Source of the DNA: Ichthyophonus hoferi
Lineage: Eukaryota; Opisthokonta; Ichthyosporea; Ichthyophonida; Ichthyophonidae
NCBI GenBank assembly: GCA_002751075.1
Contig: NAOQ01000023.1
Span: 75,818-110,846, forward strand
Reading direction: 5' to 3'
DNA length: 35,029 bases
Every line of letters begins with the position of its first letter. The stretch's first letter is position 1. The position numbers were made by a program, and so were the translations under genes. A model generated the notes under the pieces. It did no database searches. It saw only the letters and a list, made by a program, of their open reading frames with translations, and was not told the origin of the DNA. Shown one piece after another: positions 1 through 11,919 of the stretch.

Positions 1-23
1 TACCTACCCCTCCCCCTTCCCAG

Positions 24-2042
24 TGGTCATTAACATGGAATTAGGTGGCTTTGACAATGATGGGACCACCATAACTCCTACAATTTATGATGATATTATG
101 GATAACCACACCTCTAATGCCGGTTACCAACGCTTTGAAAAAATGATTTCAGGACAGTACTTAGGGGGTAAGTTAAGGAGTGTTATAGGGTTGGATATAG
201 GTATACATACATGTATATATATATATCTAAATTGGCATATACCTATACCAACTGTTAAACCTTGCACCTTACCCACGTAGTCGTTTATAAGCTTTCACAC
301 GTCGTTATATTCTAAGATATATATGTACGTGTAGGGATAGAGGAGAGAGAGATAACTATTGTAAGCTTATTAATAGATGTTTTTTATTTTGTTTTGATTT
401 AATTTTTCTTCTAGATTGGTTTATTTTATTACCTATATCTGTATCAATAGAACTATATATGTATTTATCATATATCTTATTGGTGGACTGCCAAAGAGTC
501 AAGCTTGACCTCCCATTTATGGTGTAAACAGGGAGGTAATCACTGCACCAACCTCTAGCATCACATGAGATATCATTGGATATTCTGGTGTCTCCATGGT
601 GTTAATTTTTATTCACCTTAACTTGTTGTATTAGTTTATAACCTTTTTACTATTCTCAGAGCTTACACGAGTGGTAATCAAAGAATTGGCAAGAGAAGGA
701 CTGCTGCTTCGGGGCAAGAGGTTATCTGACATTCTGGAGACCCCATGGACACTGGATATTATGTTCATGTCTGTGATAGAGAGGTGAGTGGGTCGATATG
801 TGCATATATATGGGTGTATATTTGTGTTTGTAAATATATATATGTATGATGTATATGTGTGTGCATATATATATGGGTATATGTATGTATATATAAATAT
901 ATGTTATCTGTTTATGTGTGCATGCAAGATTATGTCTGTGATAGAGGAGTGAGAGGGATATATGTATATATACTTGAATGCCGTCCCACGCCTACCCTGA
1001 CCCCGTGATAATCCACCCACCAGTGATCACAGTGCTAATCTCTACAAGGTGAAGAAATTGTTTGAACACGAGATGGGGATGATGGGGACCTGCTCATTTA
1101 GGTAGGGGTATATAGGGTGTATATGTATATGTTATATATAGGTATATATAGATAGGGATGATGGGCATATGTTCGTTTAAATAGGGGTATAGATTGTATA
1201 TAGGTATATATCGCTATATATATATATGAGTATGATTGAATATATGTAGATGCTAATAGATGACCGCTTGTTATAATTACAAAGTTAGATGTGTTTGTTG
1301 TGAGACAGGGAAGGGGGTAGCAGGGGGGATACACGGGGGCTATGATATCCCATGCATATATATTTACATGCCTGCATACCTACTTATTTACCTACACACC
1401 CACAGTGACCGTCTACTTATCAAAAAGATCTGCGAACTAGTATCCACTAGATCAGCCATGTTGGTGGGCTGTAGTCTGGCTGCAGTAGCTGATAATATGG
1501 GGGTGGCTGGAAGGTTAGTGTGCAATTTTCCTATTTTCTTTTTCTTGGCAGTGATATGGCACATAGTAATTGTATATTTTCTCTATGTATATATATCCCA
1601 TGGACACTTACCCAACAGTATATAGTATGTAGATATATATACGAGGTCGGGCCGGGATTATAGCGGGTTGAATCATAGTGATTACAAAGACCTGACAATG
1701 CTGTTATTGTATATAATATAGCTCTCTGTACGTATTGATTGACTGGTATGAACTATCTATTAATAGAATGTGTATGTGACCTACCTTACTGGGCCTAGTA
1801 AATTCTAAATGCATGATTAACATGAAATCATTTACGCCATTATCTTATATATATCTCCCCCTTCCCTTAGATGTACGGTAGGGGTGGATGGTACAGTATT
1901 CAAGATCTACCCACACTTTGCCCAGCACCTATTGGCCACCCTAGACATGGTCCTCCCTAGAGGGCATGATATTAAATTTCACCACATAGATGGGGTGGGC
2001 AATAAGGGGGGTGCAGCTATTGCTGCCATGGCAACACAATAA
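24..2042 (+). CDS. Hexokinase, C-terminal part (5' exons outside window)
   Basis: Phosphorylates glucose and other hexoses with ATP, the first step of glycolysis, in the cytosol. Five exons join in phase: 24-167, 660-783, 1024-1101, 1406-1513 and 1871-2042 (stop TAA), giving about 207 residues, a little under half of a single-domain hexokinase of about 470. The first exon shows the sugar-site segment VINMELGGFDNDG, in which Leu replaces the usual Trp after the contact Glu, then FEKMISGQYLG with the conserved EKM. The fourth resembles the late helix of the family (SAMLVGCSLAAVADNMG). The last carries the nucleotide-site motif VGVDGTVFKIYPHF and a C-terminal glycine loop, DGVGNKGGAAIAAMATQ, one or two residues longer than the common DGSGxGAA. 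The N-terminal catalytic Asp and the ATP phosphate loops are upstream of the window. Introns are 222-492 bp and rich in (TA)n and (TATG)n. Family assignment is secure; whether the enzyme prefers glucose cannot be judged from this half. Confidence 0.95.
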
Positions 2043-2504
2043 GATGCTAGATATATAAGAGGGGAGTATATTAGTTTATCAGTCAATATTTATATGGTTA
2101 TAGTATAGTAGTAGTAGATTGTTTTAATTGCAAGACTGCAATTTAGTATTATAACATAGTTTTGTTTTATTTTATAATCCCCTTGCCTTATACAGTAGGT
2201 AGATATAAGGCTGTAGTAGGTAGATGTACGTATATGCCAGATTGCCAGTGGAATCACCCGCCCATTATAAGGTTTATTGGCCAATAAACACTGTATATTC
2301 CAAGGGGCTATAACCTATATATGGGTATGACGTCATCAGCTCCCTCCTATATAGACCTTACTGGGTTTATGTTTATAAATGGATTGACCCAATAGCTATT
2401 GAGTTTAAAAGTTCTTAGTAGCAAGAAGTGGGTTGGGTCTTGATCCACACTAGGGAGTGTATGGTAGAGTATATGGTAGTGTATATACTATAATTACATC
2501 ACTG

Positions 2505-2645
2505 CTGTTGTGCTATAATACTGTTTTCTTATTGTATTATTATAGTCTTATGCTATTATACTGTTATACCATTATACTATCATCATATTATACTATTATA
2601 CTATTATATTATCATCATCTTATTATATTATCATACTATTGTGTT
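2505..2645. repeat. Degenerate TATTATAC-type simple repeat
   Basis: The tract is built from short units such as TATTATAC and ATCATCAT, strongly biased to T and C on the plus strand with few G. It reads through as a low-complexity Tyr/Leu/Ile ORF that should not be taken as a gene. Confidence 0.7.
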
Positions 2646-3044
2646 ACGGAACTGATGGGCCTGTTCTCAACTTTCTTATTTATTATGAAGTCATAATGTA
2701 TACCAATCTTACAATGAATAGGGCTAAATTACTCATCATATATCACTATGATTGGCAAATGGCGTGACAACACGAGTAACAAATAGAAATGAACATATGA
2801 TTTCTTAACTATGACTATTGTTTGTGACCTCACCCTAGTAAGGTCAGAGTTTCCATGCAATGTAAATCAATAGAGAAAACAACAATGAAACCAATCAATT
2901 AGGAGATAGAAAGCATTGGTTCAACACGTCATTTTTAACAAGGCCAAAGGGCAAAAATAAGTGCATGTTCGGAATTTTTTTAATTGAAGGGCGCTATTTT
3001 TTAGTAGTAGAGAAGGGATAAAGGGAAGATAGAATTGATAGAGG

Positions 3045-3425
3045 GTAATAATATAATATAATATCATATAATGTAATATTTGATAACAGAAGATAATAAA
3101 ATATAACACAACATAATGCCATCTATTGTAATATAATGTAGCATAATTTAGTAAAGATAAGATAATATAAAGTAATAGAATCTAACAGTATAATGTAGTA
3201 TATTATATTTAATAGAAAATAATGCAATATAATATAATCTAAGGTAAGATAATACAATTTAATACAATGTAATATAGTATAAGAGAATGTAGAAGATAAT
3301 GTAATGCAATACTGTCAAATACAATGTACTGATATAATACACTAAAACGCAATATAATCCAATATAATACTACGCAATATTATACACTACACTACAACAG
3401 AATAGAAGAGCATATACTACACTAC
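3045..3425. repeat. Degenerate TAATA/ATAAT low-complexity tract
   Basis: About 380 bp consists of loosely repeated TAATATAAT, TAATGTA and AATACAAT words, with A far more common than T in the top strand. It looks like an old, diverged pentamer or hexamer array. No ORF or RNA structure was recognised. Confidence 0.65.
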
Positions 3426-3967
3426 AATATAGTAAAAGTGAATTTTAATTCTGTAAAAGTAAAAAACCACACATAGAACATTTACTATTAACGAAAAATA
3501 TTCCCCACAGCTCAATGTGTTGCTTATTGGTGTAACTATCTTTCATGGCAGCAGTAACTTAAAAATACATAAAACTAATAGACGTAAGGATTGACTGGTA
3601 ACTTAACTAAGAGATGTAAGCACGATGCATCAAAATGATTTACTCATCGTTTATCTCGTATCATCTACTATAACATAGATGGCTCATGCTCAAACAACAC
3701 ATGTAACTCATAACAACAAATCATATAAAATAAAATTAGAATAGGCGCCTTCAGGCAGCCTTAACCAAATTTTTATTTTTAATGTTCAATTTTGTCGTTC
3801 GTAAATTGGTACCGTAACATTTTCAGTTCTTTATATAGTTACTAAGCATAAATACAGAGTATATTATTCTATATTTCACTACAATTTTTATCCACCCTTT
3901 GTATACTAACATTATGTACAAGGTCAGACTCATTCATAAAATATTATTTTTTAAATCATACTCCTCG

Positions 3968-5272
3968 CTAACATGCCCGATGCCTCTTGTTCTCATATAC
4001 CTCCATTCTCTCATCCCTCTCTACTACTCTCTTGTTGCCATTCACATCTTCAACCGTACTCACATCGCTATCGATAACCCCAAAACATTCAATCATCCCA
4101 CTAGTTTCATCAGAGCCCTCAGTCGACTCAGCTGATCCCTCCGAGACTTCAGAAGAGCCTTCTTCCTTAGCATATTTACCAAAATGCCAAAGCTCATCAA
4201 CGAACTCTAAGGCCTCGGCTGCTGTACATCTCTTTTCCGCATCAATATCTAATAGATTACTAAGAAGAAACCGAGCCGCAGGTAAAAAGTCATTACGAAA
4301 GAATTGACCAGTTTTGCAGAACACCTGAAAGTTAATATCTGAAGAGTCTGCTTGATCCCAAGGGAATTCGTATATTTCATTGCCTGAGGTTAAAAGGCAA
4401 AATAGTAGAATACCTACAGCCCACATATCTACCTTCTTCAAGTCTACTTTGTCCCTTCCTTTGGCAAGCATTTCCGCGCTCATATACTCTCTAGTGCCCA
4501 CAGCCTTCGCTGTGACATTGTTGGTAAAACATGCAAACCCGAAATCAATTAGCTTTACTGTACCGTCACCAGCAAGCATAACATTTTCCAATTTTATATC
4601 ACCGTGAATTACCTCACGGGCATGAAGAGCTTTCAAGGCGTAGAGAATATCTCGTATCCAAGACAAGGCTAATTGTTCAGTGATACCTTCCTGTTAGATA
4701 AACCAAAGCTGTTAGTGGATTTCTATGTAGTTGTATTGTGAGGTTGTAATAAAACCAGAGGTGAAAGAATTTTAGGGACTAATGTAATTATTCAGCCAAG
4801 AAAGGGTTACTTAGCCTACAAAAAAAATTTAATATATAACCCTGTCTTGATGCGTCCTTACCACAAAATAGTAATAGTATAAAAAAATGAAAGGTCAACC
4901 GAAGCCGAAGGGGTGCTTTACCTTACTAGAAGTAACAGCTTCGTATAAATCGCCACCCGTGAGTAGTTCTTGCATAAGGTAAATATGATGGTGTCCCGCA
5001 CGATAGCCAAAGATATTAGCAATGTTTGGGTGAACAATACTCTGTTGTACCTCAAATTCTTGCCGAAGTCTGGGCTCATTGTTAGAGGTTCTTTTTACAA
5101 TCTTTATAGCTACATGTTTACCATTCTCCATATCCACTGCTTCGTAAACAGCTGAGTACATATCTGTATTTAGTTTTCTAATACAGTTGAAACGATGCTT
5201 GCCACCTAAACTCCCAACCACTGAAATCGGCATGACTTTAGAGGAAACAGGAGCAAGCACAGATATTCCCAT
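3968..5272 (-). CDS. Serine/threonine protein kinase, two exons
   Basis: A 357-residue kinase encoded on the minus strand by exons 5272-4922 and 4690-3968, split by a 231 bp GT-AG intron in phase 0; the stop is TAG. Residues about 27-290 form the kinase domain: VAIK lysine K57, catalytic loop HGDIKLEN (146-153) with Asp148, Lys150 and Asn153, DFG at 166-168, an APE-like SAE at 188-190 after GTREYM, DMWAVG at 205-210 and the helix-I Arg271. The glycine-rich loop (KLNTDMYSAVY) lacks the usual glycines, and HGD replaces HRD, so it is a non-RD kinase; the other catalytic residues are present, so activity is plausible. A Ser/Glu-rich acidic stretch (293-315) precedes a basic end. The domain is nearest in style to CAMK-like kinases, but no subfamily can be named. 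The start is the only upstream Met and gives a short N-terminal lead. It is divergent from TBC1D7 across 6.6 kb. Confidence 0.9.
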
Positions 5273-6129
5273 TTTAATGAACTAGAAATGACGGCAAAGA
5301 ACAATAAAACACCCTAAACCTAATATACTTCTTATTATTTGTTTTGTTTCTGAAGCAGGCTACTTAAGGTAAACTAGATGCTTGTTCTTCCCCCTCAACT
5401 CCCGCATGATATTGATCAGCGATGATATATACCCAATAGTAATTTATAGCTAATAGACTATATAGATCGTTTTATATCTATCCAATCATCCATCTAAAAG
5501 GTCTAAAAATAAACTTAAGATCTTGCTACTTCATTTTAGATGGATACGATGAAACCTGAATTTCATTGGCTAAAGTCATTGACTTATAAAATTAGTGATT
5601 ATGTTAAATCTTATTGGTCAAACTAAGACAAAGACAGGTAAATAAAGACGAGAGATATTATTGGTTAAAACAACATTTCTGTTTAATTTCCAATAATCAT
5701 GAGGCATTTAATTATTTTCTATCAATCCCTTACTTGTAGACCAATAATGTTTCTTCTTTAAATATCATTACTCCACAAATTGGCGAGAATATAACGTTTA
5801 CATTGGACAATCAGTTGTTATGTTATGTGGTCTTATTGGGACGTTAATGTCTACAAAGTGTGATTCAAAACAAGTTTACTCTTTTATGCAGTAACTTCCA
5901 TTCCCATCTAGATATATAATTTGAAATTTGAGTTAAAACCATTTTCAAATTTTATTGGAAAGAGGGAGTCTGGGTTTATTATGGCAGACAGCACTGATTG
6001 TAGAAAAATAATAATACATGCATGGCATTTTGGTTTGAAAGTTAAGTTTGGCCCTTATCTTCTTTAGCATAATTTTATGCTTTTCAGAATAATAGATGGA
6101 GCAGGAGCGTCTCTGTAACCATATTCTTT

Positions 6130-6530
6130 TATAAGGAGCGGCAATACCAAATTAAGGGGTTTTAAAACGCATCTTTTTGCATATGCCGAATGCAGGCAAG
6201 TCATTCTAATTATTAAATATTTTCACAGAATTCGAAGATTAACCCATGCTTATAATAACTTTGATAAGACTAGGAGAGCACAACTAGTTTTTGGCTGATA
6301 GCCTGGCGACCGTATTGTGGAAGGCATCCTGTTGCCCTAATACAAATATCGACGCTGTAACACCACCCAGAGGATGCAGTTACAGAGTTACAGATAAAGC
6401 TGATAAATGATTTAACAATCTTATCTGGACGTAGAAAATAGCAGACAACCGTATCTCTGCCATTGGCTAAATCAAGTTTGATCAATCATCTTGGATTGGC
6501 CTTGAACACCAATACCAGCTATTTTATCTA
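6130..6530 (+). repeat. Diverged dispersed repeat, copy 1
   Basis: Parts of this stretch resemble 11108-11350 in the same order and orientation. The best block is at 6473-6530, where GATCAATCATCTTGGATTGG and then AACACCAA with a CAGCTATTTT-like tail match 11302-11350. A weaker block starts at 6134 (AGGAGCGGCAA, ATTAAGG, TTGCATATGC). The alignment was made by eye and needs gaps, so it is an old duplication or two copies of an unidentified repeat. A 71-codon minus-strand ORF overlaps it but matches nothing I know. Confidence 0.4.
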
Positions 6531-8414
6531 GATTACATATGCGATAGTAATTGCTATTGCTAATATAACAAAATTAAACGATTATAGGACTAAAAAAAAA
6601 TACCCAAATTAATTGCATATTCCTGTCTTACCTGTGAATGGTATATACGTCATCTACTAATTGCTATTTGCACTACGGTACAAAGATCTGCCCACTGATA
6701 ATGAAGCTTATTACATTACCATAATGATTTTCAAAAGATTGTTTTAATTACTCTGTATTAATTACTCTCGGAATCGCCGATGCTGCACTGGCTATTGTTG
6801 TGGGCAATAATTTAAAATCAATCACCTCTGCCTTTTCTAAAAACATCGGCTTCATAAAAGAATGTATCTGAAACCAAAGAACACCAATCATCAATATATA
6901 CTTTTAATTTTATATTTATTTTAAACATAAAATAAAACTAAATACCGCTGGGGCCCTTCTTATCATTTTCGACCAGTGTTCTTATCTTTGAAATAAGATA
7001 TTTTTGGGTTTTTTTCCTGCGTCACGAATTTGTGCCTTGCTATAAAACCATATATAATGGCTTGAGTAATAGCGAGTTGATGAGATATTTTTCTGTCCGA
7101 TTCTGTTTTTTCCCCTTATGTACCGCTTACATTCTTTAGATGAATTCAATTCTATACAGCAATCGTTCCTAATGTGTAAAGTACACAGTTTAATTATTAA
7201 GCTTCGTAATATAATGTGAATTTAAATGTATATAGGGTATATCTATTGGTTAAAGAGAGACCAACAAATGATTTGTTCTTATATTCGTGATTTTCAAGGT
7301 CCAACAAGATCATATCATCATACTGATAGCATTTTTTAATTAAAATTCTCTGTTATGTTATGACGAAAAAATGCTTTAGATATTTCTATCTATACTTTCC
7401 ATTATTTAAATTAATGAATAAATCTCGGAAAGGGAGAGTTCTGCAAGTCCTTTCCCTGTCAGAGTTACATTTGTTGATAATCATGGAACTAATTGCGGCT
7501 TTCCCACCATTTTAAAATCATTTAAAATATTTTGCCAATGCTAATTTTAGCCCCGGATAAGCGGCACAATCAATATACAGTGGCATGTGATTGGCTGTAA
7601 AATTATAATGCTAACTAACTAAAGATATGCAATCTACGTTTGAGAATACCCCTGAATATCAAAGACAACGCTTTCTTTGTGTCCAATAGTGGTCTTGACA
7701 AAATTTCCCGGAAAATCGGTGCTTCTTAGACTGTTCAATTGGCTTTTTTGATTTGTGATAGAAATAATTCTGTATCAGGTGATCTACCACAAAAACACTA
7801 AAGTTTAAAGACATCTAGAGAAAAGACAAGAAGACTGTACAGTGCAATTCACATAGGTGTGGTTAGTAATAAATAACTAGGGCCAAATGATACTCAATAT
7901 TGCATTAACCAAAGACACGACTTATTTTTTAAGTTATTGATATCACACAAAACCACTTACATTCTTTTTCATGTTTGAAGCAGGATACAGTCAGAGGAAC
8001 TCTAGCCTAACTACAGGCTCGGGGTAGTTTGGACAGCCTTTCAATCATGGATTACAAATCCAGTACCAAAGCATATATCCATATTAGAGACTGCTTTGCT
8101 TGGTTAAGTGTGGACTAATTCTTAGGAAAAACCATGGGTTACCCTTTTACTAACAGAGAAGCTAAGTTAATGGTAATATTGTGTCACCAACTAACTACTT
8201 TGGAAATATTTTATTTTATTTTATTTTTTCTCTAATCTGGTTTGCCAAGAGCGAGCCAGCATACATTCTTGGATAATAATGAATTTACCGACTATTTGAG
8301 CCTGTAAAACATTAGATTTGACAACACCTGCAAATTCCTATTCGTGACTATATAGCGCTATTCCGGAAGTAACTTGATAATTGAGGTTTGGCAAAATCTA
8401 TACACCGTGCTATC

Positions 8415-8448
8415 ATTGGTTATACTTTTAAGTATAAAAGTAACCAAT
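8415..8448. repeat. 34 bp imperfect palindrome bounded by ATTGG and CCAAT
   Basis: The left arm, ATTGGTTA-TA-CTTTTA, and the right arm, TAAAAGTAACCAAT, are reverse complements over 14 bp, with one extra TA in the left arm and a four-base centre. It overlaps a second palindrome, CCAATATTGG, at 8444-8453. It could form a hairpin or be two facing binding sites; no function is known. Confidence 0.75.
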
Positions 8449-10040
8449 ATTGGCTGGTAGTCTTTGGATGTATGCCTGATCCCAAATACAATCTTAATAT
8501 AGAGTAGATAATGAACGCGGCACATTGAACCCCGTATGTATTATTGGTGCGATTCTGGTATCATCTATCATTATTAGTCTTTAAAATCTATTTATAAATA
8601 CATTTTACCGACCCAGAAGAAACATATAAGAAGCACAATTTAAATACAAAAATATCAAATAAAATTAAATATAAATATATATTAATAAAAATCCAATAAA
8701 TGGTTTTTACTAATCTAATGCCAAGAATAAAGAAATTTGTTTAATAATTTCTAAAATTTCATATTTGTATGTGTTACACATAATATTTTATTGGACCAAT
8801 GGATGATATTTCTTAATCACTTTTTTATTCATTCCATAATGTGTGCAACAGAATTATTGGTTTATCGTCTCTGATGCGGGGTTCACCACTTGAATGAATA
8901 CATTAATAGCAGCGTCATAATCTGTTGGGTATTGGTTCCTCATATAATGAGGTATTTTAATTCAAGGAAGTGGGAGTATTTTATTATCTATTTTATTTTA
9001 TTTTTTGGTTTAAAAGTTAATAAAATTACGCGTAAAAATATAAAAATATTGAATCAGGATCTAAGCATGTGAACGTATCATAGATTACTTTAATTCGACT
9101 CTACTGAACGTTAACTGTACTGGTATCTAAAAGTAGGCATGCGGTGATTGATTTGCTTTATGTGTTTGCCAAAGTGTTCCTAAAACCTGATTCTTGGTGA
9201 ATGAATCTTGTGAGAGCCAAGAGCCTGTGGAGCAATACCTTAGAGTTTGGAGCAGGACTGAAAATTAATAGTTAACGTTATTTCTTCTGCGCTCCTACAT
9301 CATGCATGCATGCATAGAAGGTACTATATAATACCCAATGTCTTGCTTGTCAAAATAAGGATAAGATAACAGAAAACTCCAAGATAATTAGGCCGGCCTA
9401 TGGTTGACTTTGTGATTATAGATAAGGAGGAGAAAATAAGTATTTTGCTGTATTTTTAATCAAAACAAATTATTATACAGAAGCTGCAATTAATCTCTTG
9501 CCTTTTTAATTTACGTTAAATTGCTTCAAAATTAGGATCATCGTGGCTTGGGATGTAATTTAATATAGGTTTTTTAAACCATAGGCAATATTTTATTAAT
9601 ACTTTTGTCTGGATAAGATATCTAAAGTCTTTATTTTTTAATTTTCCTGCGACACATTTTTGCCCAGTTGGTATAATCCCGCGTTAAGCGTCATCAAGTT
9701 GGGGTTAGATTCATCCTTCCAATTACCATGGAATATTTGACACTTCTTATTTAAGGGAAGTAGGCATAGATAGACACGGGCTTCTTTTATTGGTAGCCTC
9801 TGGGGCTCTCCGAAAAAAAAAGCAATGCTCGTAAGCCTGTGGTATAGTTGGCTTTTTGGCATATCAACTTTAGATGGTATCGCGCCAGCCAATTATAATC
9901 ATGTCCAAATCGTCAAGAATTTATGTAAGCGACAGCTTTATATTTTATTTTTTAGTGATTACAATTAAGTATTAAGACGACACATACCCAATTAAAAATA
10001 TTTACCGTTAATGCGTATTTACTATTCTCGTCTTCTTTCA

Positions 10041-10043
<3 letters not shown>

Positions 10044-10077
<34 letters not shown>

Positions 10078-10400
10078 NNNNNNNNNNNNNNNNNNNNNNN
10101 NNNNNNNNNNNNNNNNNNNNNNNNNNNNNNNNNNNNNNNNNNNNNNNNNNNNNNNNNNNNNNNNNNNNNNNNNNNNNNNNNNNNNNNNNNNNNNNNNNNN
10201 NNNNNNNNNNNNNNNNNNNNNNNNNNNNNNNNNNNNNNNNNNNNNNNNNNNNNNNNNNNNNNNNNNNNNNNNNNNNNNNNNNNNNNNNNNNNNNNNNNNN
10301 NNNNNNNNNNNNNNNNNNNNNNNNNNNNNNNNNNNNNNNNNNNNNNNNNNNNNNNNNNNNNNNNNNNNNNNNNNNNNNTTTTTTTTTTTTTTTTTTTTTT
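10044..10400. other. Assembly gap (301 N) between poly-T runs
   Basis: A run of 34 T (10044-10077) leads into N at 10078-10378, then 22 T (10379-10400). The gap was probably produced by a homopolymer that could not be sequenced or assembled; its true length and content are unknown. An open frame across it is only poly-Phe plus unknown residues and is not a gene. Confidence 0.95.
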
Positions 10401-11107
10401 GTTATTTCACATAGGGTTAAAAGATATTGCGTGTCGCTTCTCTGAAAAGCTGGCTACGTTTCATGCAATCATAATTATAAATACCAATTATGGTCTGATT
10501 ATGAGTCCACTTATCGATAATGCTGCTATCAATTTATGTCATGGGAGAAACATTGTTACTCTACGTTTTAACAACATAACTTAGCTCTTTTTGAGCCACA
10601 AGCACAGATGCAGCCTTTGGTACTTAGGATTATTGGCAAGCTGCCTAGCTTGCTCTTATAAGATTCGACATATCCATATATGGCCATATACTGTGACATT
10701 GATTGGATGCAAAGATGATAAATTGTTCTACTCTTAAAACTGAGGAAAAGTAGACTGAATCCTGATAAAACCCCACAGTTATTAATATTTTTTTTTAACC
10801 ATCTCCGTTCCCTTACCTCCCCCGTGGTCCAATTTGTGTTTAACTTAAGGCATTAAGGTAAGAGTAAGCTAAATAAAAGTTATATTCCCTAGTATGTACG
10901 CCATGCGTAAACTGGAATTAATGCCCGATCACAAAATAGCTTGAGGCTTTTCTTCCCACTTTATGACTGGGTGACTGGGCATATATTGCCAATTCCATGG
11001 CTCATGCTTTTTTCATGAAATTTTGTTCAATGATTCTGGAAGGAATGAATGTAAACTGCTGGGAATAACAAGCTGAGGCAGGCGTTCCTATGCTTATCTT
11101 TGTTTAG

Positions 11108-11350
11108 AACGAGAGGAAATGGCAAATTAAAAGGCATTTTACCATTTCCCCTTGCATACGCGGAGTTTAAATCTTATTATTAAACGAGTCAGAAGGACCT
11201 CTCTTAGGCGGGATGCCTAAGAAATGCGTTGTCTAGACCCCAAACATGTGATCTAAAATAGCATTTTATATAGTCGTGGAACCTCCTTGGCTGGTTGAAT
11301 TTTGATCGATCATCTTGGATTTGGCATTTAACACCAACAAATTGCACCAA
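11108..11350 (+). repeat. Diverged dispersed repeat, copy 2
   Basis: The counterpart of 6130-6530: a left block around 11110-11170 (GGAAATGGCAA, ATTAAAAGG, TTGCATACGC) and a right block at 11302-11350 (GATCGATCATCTTGGATTTGG, AACACCAACA). The middle parts do not align by eye. Neither copy shows coding potential, clear terminal repeats or target duplications. Confidence 0.4.
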
Positions 11351-11919
11351 CTATTTTTACATCCCTGTTTTATTGTAACCATTCCCACAAATAGCGTTGC
11401 ATTGAGCATTAATTATATTATTTTTTCTAAATAGCCTATACCTTATAACCGGTAACATTGCTTTATATGAGCGAAACCGGTAATGATTTATTCAAATTGC
11501 TAATCACATGCTGATGTGGACCCGGATTTGTATTAAGTACGGGTATGGGGAAAACACTACGTGATCTGACTTAAACCACATAACTAACCTTAATATAGTC
11601 ATTGTGGTTTTCTGGCCCGACCCGATCCCAAATATTCTTGACCGCATTATCAAAGCAATTTGTTTATTTGGTTAGTGCATTTATTCCTTCCAGCCCTACC
11701 ATACCCATATTATGACTGAAATGCAGTGATTGTAACGTAACCTATAGTTAAATATATTCATATATATATTAATTTCTAATTTCTCCTAATATCTAGTTGT
11801 ATTTCTGTAGTGCGTGTACGTGAGAAGGCACTTGTATGGTTGTATGATAACCATGATTGCAAAATCAAGTATTCTAAGACTGTATAAACCTAGAAATAAA
11901 ATGCAAATAAATCTGCAAA

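Larger units (their letters stand above)
2043..3967. other. Convergent intergenic region, hexokinase / kinase
   Basis: This is the space between two convergent genes. I see no exon. It contains a perfect ATTGGCCAAT palindrome at 2276-2285 and two long AT-rich degenerate repeat tracts, listed separately. Both 3' untranslated regions must lie here; I could not choose polyadenylation sites with confidence. Confidence 0.6.
5273..11919. other. 6.6 kb gene-poor region between divergent genes
   Basis: No exon matching a known family was recognised between the kinase start and the TBC1D7 start, far more space than between the other host genes (about 1-2 kb). ATTGG/CCAAT words are dense, with eleven at 5430-5960. 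There are also short palindromes, the assembly gap, and a diverged repeat pair at about 6.13-6.53 kb and 11.11-11.35 kb. TATATA tracts are rarer here than in the introns. It may be decayed transposon sequence, a large shared promoter region, or hold a fast-evolving or non-coding gene that I cannot see. Confidence 0.5.

Noticed and set aside
2457-2696. 79-codon Tyr/Leu/Ile ORF downstream of hexokinase
   Set aside because: It follows the TATTATAC simple repeat and has no coding character.
8010-8080. A stretch with tRNA-like GATTACAAATCC near its 3' side
   Set aside because: Acceptor and D stems do not pair and the T-loop lacks TTC; no tRNA gene is supported here or elsewhere in the window.
9638-9892. 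84-codon minus-strand ORF of normal-looking composition in the gene-poor interval
   Set aside because: No match to a family I know, no supporting exon or promoter; it could be a chance ORF or a transposon scrap. Not called.
10011-10445. 144-codon ORF across the assembly gap
   Set aside because: It is poly-T and N only.
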